Shown here: positions 35,775 through 45,178 of the stretch, piece after piece
How positions within the stretch are numbered: position 1 is the stretch's first letter
Layout: each line of letters starts with the position of its first letter
Assembly: GCF_947490415.1 (NCBI RefSeq)
Contig: NZ_CANLGX010000009.1
Location: 39,448 to 103,447, forward strand
Reading direction: 5' to 3'
Length of the DNA: 64,000 bases
DNA from: an uncultured Eudoraea sp.
Lineage (GTDB): Bacteria; Bacteroidota; Bacteroidia; Flavobacteriales; Flavobacteriaceae
Translations under genes and position numbers: made by a program
The notes under the pieces: generated by a model
Databases searched by the model: none
What the model was told of the DNA's origin: nothing
Seen by the model: the letters and a program-made list of their open reading frames with translations, nothing else

Positions 35775-36968
35775 ATGCCAGCCATCTCAAGGAAGGGTCA
35801 ATTAATGCCAGAATCCCCAATCCGGAAATTGGTTCCCTATGCGGAAGATGCCAAACTTCGGGGTATTGACGTAATTCATCTAAATATTGGCCAGCCGGAT
35901 ATAAAAACCCCTAAGCAGGCTTTAGATGCTGTCAAAAACAACACCATTGAAGTTTTAGCCTACAGCAGGACTGAAGGTTCCGAAACCTATCGTAAAAAAT
36001 TAAGTGACTATTACGAAAAGCAACAAATACAGGTCACACACAATGACATTTTGGTGACAACCGGGGGATCTGAAGCTCTTTCCTTTGCAATGGGAAGTAT
36101 TGCTGATGCTCAGGATGAAATTATAATTCCTGAACCTTTTTATGCCAATTACAACGGTTTTGCGACCGCTATGGGCATAAAAGTGACTCCCGTGCTTTCG
36201 AGAATTGAAAACAATTTTGCGTTACCTCCCATTGAGGAATTCGAAAAGCTCATTACCAATAAGACAAGAGCAATCCTCATTTGCAATCCTGGAAATCCCA
36301 CAGGGTATTTATACACTAAAACTGAAATTCAGAAACTGGCCTTATTGGTGAAAAAATATAATCTTTTTCTGGTGGCAGATGAAGTCTACAGAGAGTTTAC
36401 CTACGACGGAAAAGAGCACTATTCCATATTACAGGAAAAAGGGTTGGAAGAACATGCCATCGTTATAGATTCTGTTTCCAAGAGATATAGCATGTGTGGC
36501 GCAAGAATTGGTTGTCTTGTCTCAAAAAATAAAGAGGTTATTAAAACCGCCTTAAAATTTGCCCAAGCCAGGCTTTCTCCTCCTACCTATGCCCAAATTG
36601 CCAGTGAAGCTGCACTGGCAACACCTCCGGAGTATTTTAAGGAAGTTATAGAAGAATATGTAGAAAGGCGTGATCTGCTTATCACTGAATTGAATAAAAT
36701 AGCTGGGGTAATTGTAGGTAGACCTCACGGTGCATTTTACTGTATAGCACAATTACCTATAGCAGATGCAGATCATTTTGCACAATGGTTATTAGAGAAA
36801 TATGATTTAAACGGTGAGACCGTCATGGTTGCACCGGCTGCAGGATTCTACGCAACCGAAGGAATGGGCAAGAATCAGATACGAATTGCTTATGTTCTCA
36901 AAAAAGAACGTTTAAAAAAAGCAGTGCAAATACTAAAAGAAGCACTTAAAACCTACCGGGCTTTGTGA
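35775..36968 (+). CDS. PLP-dependent class I/II aminotransferase
   Basis: A 397-residue fold-type I aminotransferase. Landmarks are HLNIGQPDIKTP (substrate loop), TTGGSEALSFAMGSI, NPGNPTGYLYTK, the FLVADEVYREFTYDG Asp and SVSKRYSMCGARIGCL, where the Lys binds PLP. The closest functional label is aspartate aminotransferase type, but aromatic or branched-chain substrates are possible. The stop overlaps the murB start (GTGA), indicating coupling with cell-wall synthesis. Confidence 0.9.
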   Translation: MPAISRKGQLMPESPIRKLVPYAEDAKLRGIDVIHLNIGQPDIKTPKQALDAVKNNTIEVLAYSRTEGSETYRKKLSDYYEKQQIQVTHNDILVTTGGSEALSFAMGSIADAQDEIIIPEPFYANYNGFATAMGIKVTPVLSRIENNFALPPIEEFEKLITNKTRAILICNPGNPTGYLYTKTEIQKLALLVKKYNLFLVADEVYREFTYDGKEHYSILQEKGLEEHAIVIDSVSKRYSMCGARIGCLVSKNKEVIKTALKFAQARLSPPTYAQIASEAALATPPEYFKEVIEEYVERRDLLITELNKIAGVIVGRPHGAFYCIAQLPIADADHFAQWLLEKYDLNGETVMVAPAAGFYATEGMGKNQIRIAYVLKKERLKKAVQILKEALKTYRAL

Positions 36969-37981
36969 AGATACAGCATAATAAATCTTTGAAGAAGTAT
37001 AATACTTTTGGCATAGAAGCCCTTGCAAGTCATTTTGTAGAAATAACCACAATCCAGAATCTTCAAGAAGCACTGCAACTAGAAGATTACCCGAAAAAAA
37101 TTGTGTTAAGCGGCGGAAGCAATATGCTAATTACCAATGATTTAAATGCCTTGGTCATGCATATCAATATCAAAGGTATTACCATAATTTCAGAAGATGA
37201 AAATCACGTAGTCCTAAAGATTATGGCGGGAGAAAACTGGCACGAATTGGTAATTTGGACAATTAATCAAGACTATGGAGGACTGGAAAATCTATCACTA
37301 ATTCCCGGTAATGTTGGCACCTCACCAATACAAAATATAGGCGCATACGGGGTTGAACTTAAGGATAGTTTTGAAAGCTGTGAAGCAATGGATGTTTCTA
37401 CTCAGCAACTTATCACTTTTTCAAAATCTGACTGCCAGTTTGGCTATAGAGATTCAATTTTTAAGAATGCAGGGAAAGGTAAATATATTATCACCTCGGT
37501 AAATTTAAAACTAAATAAGCCGCCACATAGCCCAAATACCTCTTATGGTGCAATTGAAACTGAATTAAAAGAAAATAAGATTGACCATCCAACTATCAAG
37601 GATGTTTCCGACGCTGTAATTGCGATTCGCCAAAAGAAACTCCCAGACCCAATTAAATTAGGTAATAGTGGAAGTTTCTTTAAAAATCCAGTAATCACAA
37701 AAGAAAAATTTATTACTTTTCTGGATAGTAATCCTGATGCGCCCTTTTACCAAATTTCAGAAACTTCGTATAAAATTCCTGCAGGATGGCTCATTGAGAA
37801 ATGCGGATTTAAAGGAAAAAGATTTGGCGATGCCGGGGTTCATAAGAACCAAGCCCTGGTCCTGGTAAACTACGGAGGAGCAAGCGGACAGGAGTTACTA
37901 CTATTAGCACATAAAATTCAGGACGCCGTATTAACGCGATATGGGATCAAGATTATCCCTGAAGTAAATATAATTAGCTAA
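36965..37981 (+). CDS. murB: UDP-N-acetylenolpyruvoylglucosamine reductase
   Basis: FAD enzyme that reduces enolpyruvyl-UDP-GlcNAc to UDP-MurNAc in peptidoglycan synthesis. It starts with GTG overlapping the aminotransferase stop. The 338-residue length is the type I form with the extra loop. Motifs: VLSGGSNMLI (FAD), LSLIPGNVGTSPIQNIGAYG, FGYRDSIFK, GNSGSFFKNPVI (catalytic Ser) and PAGWLIEKCGFKGKRFGDAG. Followed by a strong hairpin at 38005-38036. Confidence 0.95.
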   Translation: MKIQHNKSLKKYNTFGIEALASHFVEITTIQNLQEALQLEDYPKKIVLSGGSNMLITNDLNALVMHINIKGITIISEDENHVVLKIMAGENWHELVIWTINQDYGGLENLSLIPGNVGTSPIQNIGAYGVELKDSFESCEAMDVSTQQLITFSKSDCQFGYRDSIFKNAGKGKYIITSVNLKLNKPPHSPNTSYGAIETELKENKIDHPTIKDVSDAVIAIRQKKLPDPIKLGNSGSFFKNPVITKEKFITFLDSNPDAPFYQISETSYKIPAGWLIEKCGFKGKRFGDAGVHKNQALVLVNYGGASGQELLLLAHKIQDAVLTRYGIKIIPEVNIIS

Positions 37982-38004
37982 AAGGAATCGTAAAAGGCCA
38001 TAAA

Positions 38005-38036
38005 ATAACCCCCGTGAAAGGATTCACGGGGGTTAT
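38005..38036 (+). terminator. Perfect 14-bp hairpin after murB
   Basis: ATAACCCCCGTGAA (38005-38018) pairs exactly with TTCACGGGGGTTAT (38023-38036) around an AGGA loop. It is GC-rich but is not followed by a T run (the next bases are ACCAAACCAAACTAACC). It may act as a terminator, an mRNA 3'-end stabiliser or part of a small RNA. Confidence 0.6.
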
Positions 38037-38060
38037 ACCAAACCAAACTAACCAAAAATT

Positions 38061-38087
38061 AAATGTACAATAACCAGTTGTACATTT
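38061..38087 (+). repeat. Second perfect hairpin in the murB-sigma intergenic region
   Basis: AAATGTACAA (38061-38070) and TTGTACATTT (38078-38087) form a perfect 10-bp inverted repeat around TAACCAG. It lies 24 bp after the GC-rich hairpin, joined by a CCAAACCAAACTAACC linker. It could be an operator for the sigma factor gene downstream or part of a structured transcript. Confidence 0.5.
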
Positions 38088-38214
38088 ATCTAATTAAAAT
38101 TGAGAAAACGCTTTCTTAACAATCAATTTTATAATTTAGCGTTTACACTATATACGGGTCAGAATAATATTTTGGATGCTTTCTTTCCGAATTATTTGAT
38201 GTCGTTAATCTAAT

Positions 38215-38781
38215 ATGAGTTCACTACTTGAAAAACATATTGTAGAATTGTTGCATGAGCGCAATGACAAGGCTATATCATTGCTGTATGAACATTATGG
38301 TGACACCCTTTACGGGGTTGCTTTTAAAGTAGTCAGAGATTCAGAATTAGCACAGGATGTATTGCAGGAGAGTTTTGTGAAGATCTGGAAAAAATCTGAC
38401 TCTTATGATTCCTCGAAAGCAAAATTATTTACCTGGCTCTTCAGGATTACAAGAAACACAGCCATTGACAAGTTACGTAGTGTAAACACGAAATCTGATA
38501 AGGAAATCCAAATTGATGTTTCCGACGTATATAATCTAGGAATAGACAGTATCAGACCCGAGTTCATGGACGTCAAGGAGAACATGGAGAAGATAGAACA
38601 TAAATATCATGTGGTGTTGGATGCCTTGTTTTTTCAGGGAATGACACAGCAGGAGGCCAGCGATGAATTAAATATTCCGTTGGGAACTATCAAATCCAGG
38701 TTAAAAATTGGACTAAGAGAACTTAAAAAGATTTATGGAAACTCTATGATACTTTTGCCCCTAATAATATTAATATCATGA
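38215..38781 (+). CDS. ECF RNA polymerase sigma factor
   Basis: A 188-residue sigma-70 family protein. Region 2 is LAQDVLQESFVKIWKKSD followed by FTWLFRITRNTAIDKLRS; region 4 is FQGMTQQEASDELNIPLGTI with KSRLKIGLREL (the DNA-recognition helix). There are no regions 1 or 3, so it is an ECF type. Its stop overlaps the anti-sigma factor start by four bases, which strongly suggests that the next gene holds it inactive until a signal arrives. The regulon cannot be read from this window. Confidence 0.93.
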   Translation: MSSLLEKHIVELLHERNDKAISLLYEHYGDTLYGVAFKVVRDSELAQDVLQESFVKIWKKSDSYDSSKAKLFTWLFRITRNTAIDKLRSVNTKSDKEIQIDVSDVYNLGIDSIRPEFMDVKENMEKIEHKYHVVLDALFFQGMTQQEASDELNIPLGTIKSRLKIGLRELKKIYGNSMILLPLIILIS

Positions 38782-39536
38782 AAGAAAAAATACGAATATT
38801 TTTAGATACTGATTTACTTGAAAAGTATCTGTTGGGAACGACCACTCAGGAGGAATCGATGCAAGTAGAGCGCTATATTGCCATGTATCCTGAAGTTAGA
38901 AAGACCTATGATGAGTTACAAGAAAATCTTGAAACATTTGCTAAATTATATGCCCTTAAAACCCCGGAAGGCCTTAAAGACAGGATTTTAAGTAGAATTA
39001 AGGCACAGAATACAGGGAGAAGAAAGTTTCAAAGATATGCTATTGCTGCAAGTATAGCGGCATTACTTTTTGCTGGATCATCTTATTTCTTTTGGAATCA
39101 AAACCAAAATTTACAAGATGAAAATGTCATCGTAAATAATAAGATCAAAACCCTGGAAGAAGATATGAAAGAACAACTGGAAGATGTGAGAAACCAGTTT
39201 ATAGTTCTAAATAATCCTCAGACCAAAAAGTATACTGTAAATGGGAATAAAAAGGCAAAGGAATTAAAAGCTGTGGCCTATATTAATCCTGTTAAAAAAC
39301 TATCCTTTATTAATGTAAGGAGTTTACCTAATTTACCTGATAACCAGTGTTATCAGATGTGGGCTGAAGTTAATGGTAAAATGGTGAATTTAGGGGTGAT
39401 TAAGAATGTTGATGATAAAGATCGCCTTAGACCCTTACCTTATGCAGAAAATGCAGTTGGTTATATCACTATAGAGCCTCAAGGCGGAAATGACACTCCT
39501 ACTGTTCAGAATATTGTAGCCAATATTTCGTATTAA
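38778..39536 (+). CDS. Anti-sigma factor (RskA family)
   Basis: A 252-residue protein with a cytoplasmic N-terminal anti-sigma segment (LLEKYLLGTTTQEESMQVER), one membrane helix at about residues 83-98 (YAIAASIAALLFAGSSYFFW), a coiled-coil stretch and a C-terminal RskA-like domain (PDNQCYQMWAEVNGKMVNLG). It probably binds the ECF sigma factor encoded immediately upstream and releases it after proteolysis or a cell-envelope signal. It lacks an obvious Zn-binding HxxxCxxC motif. Confidence 0.9.
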   Translation: MKEKIRIFLDTDLLEKYLLGTTTQEESMQVERYIAMYPEVRKTYDELQENLETFAKLYALKTPEGLKDRILSRIKAQNTGRRKFQRYAIAASIAALLFAGSSYFFWNQNQNLQDENVIVNNKIKTLEEDMKEQLEDVRNQFIVLNNPQTKKYTVNGNKKAKELKAVAYINPVKKLSFINVRSLPNLPDNQCYQMWAEVNGKMVNLGVIKNVDDKDRLRPLPYAENAVGYITIEPQGGNDTPTVQNIVANISY

Positions 39537-39561
39537 GAAACAAATATTTTACAAATTATAC

Positions 39562-39587
39562 AGCCCCTTTTAGGGGCTTTATTTTTG
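39562..39587 (+). terminator. Intrinsic terminator after the anti-sigma gene
   Basis: AGCCCC (39562-39567) pairs with GGGGCT (39573-39578) around TTTTA and is followed by TTATTTTTG. It ends the sigma/anti-sigma operon about 25 bp after its stop codon. Confidence 0.8.
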
Positions 39588-39609
39588 TATCTTTGTGAAA
39601 ATTTTCTTT

Positions 39610-39819
39610 ATGACGTTAATTTTTCTTACTATAGGTCTTCTTGCTCTGGCATTCGCAGGTATTGCAATTAAAATATGGTCTAAAAAAGATGGTAAGTTTG
39701 CCGGCACTTGCGCTAGTCAAAATCCTTATTTGAATAGCAGTGGAGAGGCCTGCGGTTTTTGCGGTAAACTTCCCGATGAGCAGGATTGCGGAAAAGAGGC
39801 TTCTGCAAAATCACTATAA
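39610..39819 (+). CDS. Small cysteine-rich membrane protein
   Basis: A 69-residue protein with one membrane helix (TLIFLTIGLLALAFAGIAIKI) and a C-terminal tail with four Cys: TCASQNPYLN, EACGFCGKLP and EQDCGKE. A GTG at 39595 could start it 5 residues earlier, but TATCTTTG at 39589-39596 matches a -7 promoter element overlapping that GTG, which favours ATG 39610. The Cys set could bind a metal or FeS cluster. Function unknown. It lies just ahead of the second sigma factor. Confidence 0.7.
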   Translation: MTLIFLTIGLLALAFAGIAIKIWSKKDGKFAGTCASQNPYLNSSGEACGFCGKLPDEQDCGKEASAKSL

Positions 39820-39856
39820 CATTTAACTTACCTTTAGATTTATTAAAGAGCAGAGT

Positions 39857-40423
39857 TTGGATAAAACTGACGAAACACTCAAGAGCACTATTGAACGGGC
39901 TAAAGCAGGTAATCAGATTGCTTTTAGTAGTTTGCTTGATGCATTCTGGAATGATGTATATGGTTTTCAATTAATTCGGACTAAAAATGAAAATGATGCT
40001 GAGGATATAACGATACAAACCTTTTCCAGGGCTTTCGACAAATTAGATTCTTATGACCCCGCTTATGAGTTTAAAACATGGCTAATCACAATTTCAAAAA
40101 ATTTGCATGTAGACCTCATAAGAAAAAGAAAAAGGAATGTCCTTGATGGCACTGATAGCCGCAATAATGAGGCTATAAAAAAAGTACTTGATGATGCACC
40201 AACGGCAGAAGATCAATTAATCACCGATCAGAATCTTGCTAAGCTCCTTCAAAATATTAAACAATTAAAACCGCACTATCAAAAAGTTATTAATCTTCGG
40301 TATTTTAATGAACTATCCTATACAGATATTGCCAAAGAATTAGGGGAACCGGTGAACAATGTTAAAGTGAAATTGCTCCGGGCGAAAAAATTATTAGCAG
40401 AAATCATCAAAAGCAAAAGATAG
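39857..40423 (+). CDS. RNA polymerase sigma-70 family factor
   Basis: A second 188-residue ECF-like sigma factor. Region 2: DAEDITIQTFSRAFDKLDSY and FKTWLITISKNLHVDLIRKR; region 4: LRYFNELSYTDIAKELGEPV then NNVKVKLLRAKKLLAE. It starts with TTG (39857), since no ATG lies in frame upstream of region 2. No anti-sigma gene is adjacent; the next gene is lipA. It shares low visible similarity with the first sigma factor and is likely a separate ECF group. Confidence 0.9.
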   Translation: MDKTDETLKSTIERAKAGNQIAFSSLLDAFWNDVYGFQLIRTKNENDAEDITIQTFSRAFDKLDSYDPAYEFKTWLITISKNLHVDLIRKRKRNVLDGTDSRNNEAIKKVLDDAPTAEDQLITDQNLAKLLQNIKQLKPHYQKVINLRYFNELSYTDIAKELGEPVNNVKVKLLRAKKLLAEIIKSKR

Positions 40424-40494
40424 TTCCTTGTTCATGAAGTTTTGGTTTTAAAGTTGAATCCTTATCCAGTATCTTTTGTTTTTCGATTTGGTCG

Positions 40495-40502
40495 TATATT
40501 TG
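40495..40502 (+). promoter_or_regulatory. -7 element ahead of lipA
   Basis: TATATTTG matches TAnnTTTG and sits 14 bp before the lipA ATG. A TTTG lies 16 bp upstream (40475-40478), slightly closer than the usual spacing, so this is a tentative promoter. Confidence 0.45.
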
Positions 40503-40516
40503 TTTAAAAATTTTCT

Positions 40517-41392
40517 ATGAGCGTTGAAACTATTACCCATGTACACCCGCCTAAAGGCAAACCAAAATGGTTAAGAGTTAAATTGCCAACCGGGAAAAAA
40601 TATACCCAACTAAGAAGTCTGGTTGATAAATACGATTTACATACCATATGTACTTCAGGTAGTTGTCCGAATATGGGAGAATGTTGGGGAGAGGGTACCG
40701 CTACTTTTATGATTTTAGGTAATATCTGCACGAGGTCCTGTGGGTTTTGTGGAGTGAAAACTGGCCGGCCTGAGACTGTAGATTGGGAAGAACCGGAAAA
40801 AGTAGCACGTTCCATAAAGATTATGGGAATTAAACATGCAGTAATTACTTCTGTAGACAGGGATGACCTTAAAGATATGGGGTCTATTATATGGTCGGAA
40901 ACCGTAAAGGCTATTAGAAGAATGAATCCGAATACCACATTGGAAACCCTTATCCCTGATTTTCAAGGCCTTGGAATCCATTTGGATCGTATTGTAGATG
41001 TTGCTCCTGAAGTTGTTTCTCACAATATGGAAACTGTAAAAAGGCTTACACGGGAGGTTAGGATACAGGCAAAATATGAGCGCAGCCTTAATGTACTCCG
41101 CTACCTGAAAGAACATGGTGTTAAAAGAACTAAGTCTGGAATTATGCTGGGTCTGGGAGAACTTGAATCTGAAGTTATAGAAACCATGCAAGACCTTAGA
41201 AATGCCAAGGTTGATGTGGTTACTATTGGACAGTACCTTCAACCTTCTAAAAGACACTTGCCGGTGAAAGAATTTATTCTACCCGAACAATTTGCCAAGT
41301 ATGAGGAATTAGGGCTTAATATGGGATTCAGGCATGTTGAGAGTGGAGCTTTGGTTAGGTCTTCCTATAAAGCACATAAACATATTCATTAA
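40517..41392 (+). CDS. lipA: Lipoyl synthase
   Basis: Radical-SAM enzyme that inserts two sulfurs into protein-bound octanoyl groups to make lipoate for 2-oxoacid dehydrogenases. The auxiliary cluster motif [12 protein letters not shown] (C-x4-C-x5-C) and the radical-SAM motif CTRSCGFC (C-x3-C-x2-C) are both complete. The C-terminus [11 protein letters not shown] contains the conserved RSSY that donates the Ser ligand. The 291-residue length is standard. LipB is not in the window. Confidence 0.97.
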   Translation: MSVETITHVHPPKGKPKWLRVKLPTGKKYTQLRSLVDKYDLHTICTSGSCPNMGECWGEGTATFMILGNICTRSCGFCGVKTGRPETVDWEEPEKVARSIKIMGIKHAVITSVDRDDLKDMGSIIWSETVKAIRRMNPNTTLETLIPDFQGLGIHLDRIVDVAPEVVSHNMETVKRLTREVRIQAKYERSLNVLRYLKEHGVKRTKSGIMLGLGELESEVIETMQDLRNAKVDVVTIGQYLQPSKRHLPVKEFILPEQFAKYEELGLNMGFRHVESGALVRSSYKAHKHIH

Positions 41393-41752
41393 AAAAGATT
41401 AGATACATTCTGTATTCCAAATATTTCTTGAAGAGAAATACGGGTTTTGGCACGAACATCAACCCATAAACTATAGGTTTTACCGTGCTGTTTTAGGTTA
41501 AAAAAGGCGTAATTATTCTTTAAATAAATAATAGATTTATAAGATTTTTCCAAAAAGAACAAAAAAAAGTCCTTTTTACAGGAAGGAAACCATAGTTTCT
41601 GTTCAAATAAGCAATAGTTGCTTATCCTGGACGTTTGATTCTAAGGCGGTGTTTGTGAAACATTTATAAAAATTATAAAATATCTAAAAGCAACCAGAAT
41701 ACGGTAAAAGAATTATGTATTTTATTAATTTCTTTGCTAAATAAAAAGTCAT
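41393..41752 (+). other. Hairpin-rich intergenic region before the TPR kinase
   Basis: Between lipA and the hybrid kinase there are 360 bp without a convincing gene. Three inverted repeats occur: GCACG (41450-41454) with CGTGC (41484-41488) enclosing AACCCATA/TATAGGTT; GAAAC/GTTTC (41586-41599); and a perfect ATAAGCAA-TAG-TTGCTTAT (41607-41625). No tRNA or known riboswitch was recognised. It may be a long leader of the kinase mRNA or a small RNA. Confidence 0.4.
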
Positions 41753-43975
41753 TTGAAATTCTTATTACAACATACAATAATTCCCAAGGCATTGTTCTTA
41801 TTGATATTCATGTCCCACTTTCCTATTGTCCTGGCCCAGGAGCGAACAAATCAGGTAAATGGTTTGGAAACTTTTTTTAATGAAACCACAACTTATAAAA
41901 ACCAGAACAAAATAAATCTTGCCCTGGAATCGCTGGATAAAGCTGCTGCCTTGGCTGAAGAAACAGAAGATGTAAAGGCCCTAGTGGATTGTTATCACAA
42001 ATTTGCGTTGCTTTACATGGAACTGGATAAAAGAGAAACTACACTTTTTTATTGGGATCGTGCGACAGTTCTGCTTAATGAACTGGCGTATCCATATGGG
42101 CAAGCTGTACACAAATACATTGAATCTATTTTACTCTATGACAGTGGTAATAATTTTCAGGCCATTTTTATGCTAAATGCATCTAAGCAGCTTAGTAATG
42201 ACCGTAATCTTCTCAACAATATATTACTATTAGAGGCCAATATATATCTCACCATAGAAAAATATGATAGTGCAGCATTAAATTTTAATTCTCTTGTAGT
42301 AAATACTGATGTGTTTGAAAAAGAATCCTTAACGGCAAGAGCACATATGGGATTAGCAAGATTATATCTTAAAACTGAAGACTATGATGAGAGTATTAAA
42401 AATGGCCTTAGTGCATTAGAAATCGCTGAAGCAAATAATTTCTCCAAAGAGGAATTTGAAGCTAATGAAATATTGGGGCAGGCTTATGAGAAAAGAGAAA
42501 AATACAATCTCTCGCTTGTTCATAATAGGAATCTTTTAAAACTCAAAGATTCTATTTTTACCATAGAAAAAATTAAGGCCGAAGCCAAAACCGCAGACAG
42601 GATTCAATTTGAATTTATGTCGGAAGAAATTAAACGTCAGGATACTAAAATAGAGGAATTAAATGAATCCCGGAACAGATCGGAAATAACTGCTATCCTA
42701 ACCTCAGCGTTTTTAACTATTATTTCTTTATTAGCAGTATCACTATTCCGGAACAATCAGATTAAGTTAAAGACTAATGATCTTCTGCAAACTAAAAACC
42801 GGGAGCTACAAACTGCAAGAGATGCTGCAGTACAGGCCATGGAAGCCAAAACGAACTTTCTGTCTACTGTGAGTCATGAATTGAGAACACCGTTATACGC
42901 CGTTACTGGTTTAGCCCACCTGTTATTGGAAGAGAACCCAAGTGATGATCAGAAAGAACACCTAAAGTCCCTGAAGTTTTCAGGGGATTATTTACTGAAT
43001 TTTATAAATGACATACTGCAAATAAATAAAATAGATGCCGACAAACTGGAGGCCCTAAATATGGAATTTAATCTAAAGAAAGTTCTTGCAGATGTAATAA
43101 GTTCTCTACACCAAAGTGCTAAAGAAAATAAAACTAAACTAATCTTAGAATACGACGAGGAAATTCCTAAACATTTAATGAGTGACCCTCTTAAATTATC
43201 CCAGATATTTATGAACCTGGTTGGTAATGCTATAAAATTTACCAAAAATGGCGAAGTGATTGTAATAGCCAAACTCCAGAAAAAGGTAGAAGAAGAAGTC
43301 ACAATATATTTTGAAGTCAAGGATAACGGAATAGGCATTTCAACTGAACAACAACAAAATATCTTCGATAGTTTTGAGCAAGGCTCAATTCAAATTAACA
43401 GGGAATATGGTGGTACTGGCCTTGGTCTTACTATTGTGAAGAGTCTGTTAGGTCTATTTGACAGTAGAATACAGCTAAAAAGTACTTTGGGCCAGGGTAG
43501 TTCATTTTTCTTTGAACTAGACCTTAAAAGTAAAGATAGTTTAGTAGATGACATTGCTTTTGAGATTACCCAAAAAGACTATGATTTAAATGGTCTTCAT
43601 GTGCTTGTTGTTGAAGACAATAAGATAAATCAGGTAATAACCAAAAAAATGTTGGATAAAAGGGGTGTTAGCTGTGAAATAGCCGGAAACGGTAACACGG
43701 CTGTGGAAATGGCTAATGCCAGTCAATATGATGGCATACTGATGGACATACATATGCCGGGCATAAGTGGGGTTGAAGCTACTATTGAAATTAGAAAATT
43801 TGATTCTGACACACCAATTATTGCGCTTACAGCAATATCCTTAGATGACAGTTTAGAAAGTTTCTATGCAGCGGGCTGTAATGACGTAGTTACCAAACCT
43901 TTTAAACCAGAGGTGTTTTATCAAAAAATTGGTGAAAACATCCTTGAACATAAATTAAAGAAATCAGTCTCCTAA
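41753..43975 (+). CDS. TPR hybrid sensor histidine kinase/response regulator
   Basis: A 740-residue protein starting at TTG with a signal peptide (FLLIFMSHFPIVLAQ). A periplasmic region of TPR-like helices (about 35-290) is followed by a membrane helix (about 309-327), a HisKA domain (NFLSTVSHELRTPLYAV), an ATPase domain (FMNLVGNAIKFTKNGE, DNGIGI, GGTGLGLTIVKSL) and a C-terminal receiver (GILMDIHMPGISG; LTAIS; TKPFKP). It lacks an HPt domain and a DNA-binding output, so phosphate probably passes to another protein. It overlaps the convergent lpxK end by 12 bp. Confidence 0.9.
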   Translation: MKFLLQHTIIPKALFLLIFMSHFPIVLAQERTNQVNGLETFFNETTTYKNQNKINLALESLDKAAALAEETEDVKALVDCYHKFALLYMELDKRETTLFYWDRATVLLNELAYPYGQAVHKYIESILLYDSGNNFQAIFMLNASKQLSNDRNLLNNILLLEANIYLTIEKYDSAALNFNSLVVNTDVFEKESLTARAHMGLARLYLKTEDYDESIKNGLSALEIAEANNFSKEEFEANEILGQAYEKREKYNLSLVHNRNLLKLKDSIFTIEKIKAEAKTADRIQFEFMSEEIKRQDTKIEELNESRNRSEITAILTSAFLTIISLLAVSLFRNNQIKLKTNDLLQTKNRELQTARDAAVQAMEAKTNFLSTVSHELRTPLYAVTGLAHLLLEENPSDDQKEHLKSLKFSGDYLLNFINDILQINKIDADKLEALNMEFNLKKVLADVISSLHQSAKENKTKLILEYDEEIPKHLMSDPLKLSQIFMNLVGNAIKFTKNGEVIVIAKLQKKVEEEVTIYFEVKDNGIGISTEQQQNIFDSFEQGSIQINREYGGTGLGLTIVKSLLGLFDSRIQLKSTLGQGSSFFFELDLKSKDSLVDDIAFEITQKDYDLNGLHVLVVEDNKINQVITKKMLDKRGVSCEIAGNGNTAVEMANASQYDGILMDIHMPGISGVEATIEIRKFDSDTPIIALTAISLDDSLESFYAAGCNDVVTKPFKPEVFYQKIGENILEHKLKKSVS

Positions 43976-44962
43976 TTTTTCAAGACTTTTTAAAAGAATT
44001 ACCTCTCCTTCACCCAAAAATCGATGCCGGACAGATATAAAGTAAAGATTATCTACGCTTTCCTTCAACCGCATATAGTCCTTCTCTGTTGTCAGAATTA
44101 AAGGTTTGGAGTTAAAAAAATCTATCTCTTTCTCGGTAAAATAATGATGATCCCTATACCCAAGATGATCAAAAGTAACCTCCGCACTTCTTAGAAAATC
44201 AATCAAGGGTTTGGGGTTAGCAATCCCTGTTACCAGGGTGACTTCTTTATTTTGTAAACCGCTTAGGGATAATCCCTCTTTTTTTCCTTTTAAATTAATG
44301 TCATATTCTAAAGTGCAGAATAATACCTTTTGATCTTTCCCGGGATTCAGCTCCCCTATGATTCTCCTTTGATTTTCATCATCAAGATCTGGGGGGCATT
44401 TAGTCACAATAATTAGATCTGCCCGCTTTGATGATCTTTTATTGTCTCTTAAATTTCCAGTGGGCAAATACCAATCCTTAGTGTATAATTTTCCGTAGGA
44501 TGTCAATAAAATTGAAAATAGTGGCTTTACTTTTCTATGCTGGTATGCGTCATCTAAAAGTATAAGGTTTGGCTGGTTTGAGGCAACGAGCTGTTTAATG
44601 CCTCTGATTCTATCTTCATCTACCGCTAATGAAACCTCAGGAAACTTAGTATATATCTGTAAGGGTTCATCTCCAATTTCTTCAGCCGTACTAGTTGGTT
44701 GGGCCAAAACAAACCCCTTGGTTTTTCTTTTGTATCCCCTGCTTAAAACTGCAAGTCCTGAACCAGCCGACAAATGACTCAAAAGCCATTCGATCATTGG
44801 TGTCTTGCCAGTACCCCCTGTGCTTAAGTTTCCGACGCTTACAATTGGGGTTTTAAATTCTGTAGATTGCAAAATACCTGAATCATATAAAACATTCCTA
44901 AAATATACCACGAGGGCATAGATCAACGAAAATGGGAAGGCTAGAATTCTTAGCAGTTGCAT
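43964..44962 (-). CDS. lpxK: Tetraacyldisaccharide 4'-kinase
   Basis: Phosphorylates the 4' position of the lipid A disaccharide precursor, showing that the organism makes lipopolysaccharide. It has 332 residues from ATG 44962 (MQLLRILAFPFSLIYALVVY, a membrane-associated N-terminus). The Walker A motif is VGNLSTGGTGKTPMIEWL and the second motif LILLDDAYQHRKVKP carries the catalytic Asp-Asp-x-x-Gln-His. An in-frame ATG at 45001 adds a segment unlike the family. Confidence 0.94.
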   Translation of the reverse strand: MQLLRILAFPFSLIYALVVYFRNVLYDSGILQSTEFKTPIVSVGNLSTGGTGKTPMIEWLLSHLSAGSGLAVLSRGYKRKTKGFVLAQPTSTAEEIGDEPLQIYTKFPEVSLAVDEDRIRGIKQLVASNQPNLILLDDAYQHRKVKPLFSILLTSYGKLYTKDWYLPTGNLRDNKRSSKRADLIIVTKCPPDLDDENQRRIIGELNPGKDQKVLFCTLEYDINLKGKKEGLSLSGLQNKEVTLVTGIANPKPLIDFLRSAEVTFDHLGYRDHHYFTEKEIDFFNSKPLILTTEKDYMRLKESVDNLYFISVRHRFLGEGEVILLKSLEKLGD

Positions 44963-45178
44963 AGGAACGAAAATATAATATTTTATCTTTGATGCACGCA
45001 CTTAGCCTTAAAACATACTATTAAATTATGCCCAATTGCATTAATTTAAATTTGTTTAAGATTAACGCTAAACAGGATTAATTGTAAAATACCAGAAGAT
45101 TGCCTTAATGTTATTTAGGCTTTATCATGCTTACTACTAATAGACAAGGCTTGTTTTAACAGCCCTAAATTTTTAAAT

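Noticed and set aside
40715..41257. A 180-residue minus-strand frame within lipA.
   Set aside because: It is antisense to the radical-SAM core of LipA and has no motif of its own.
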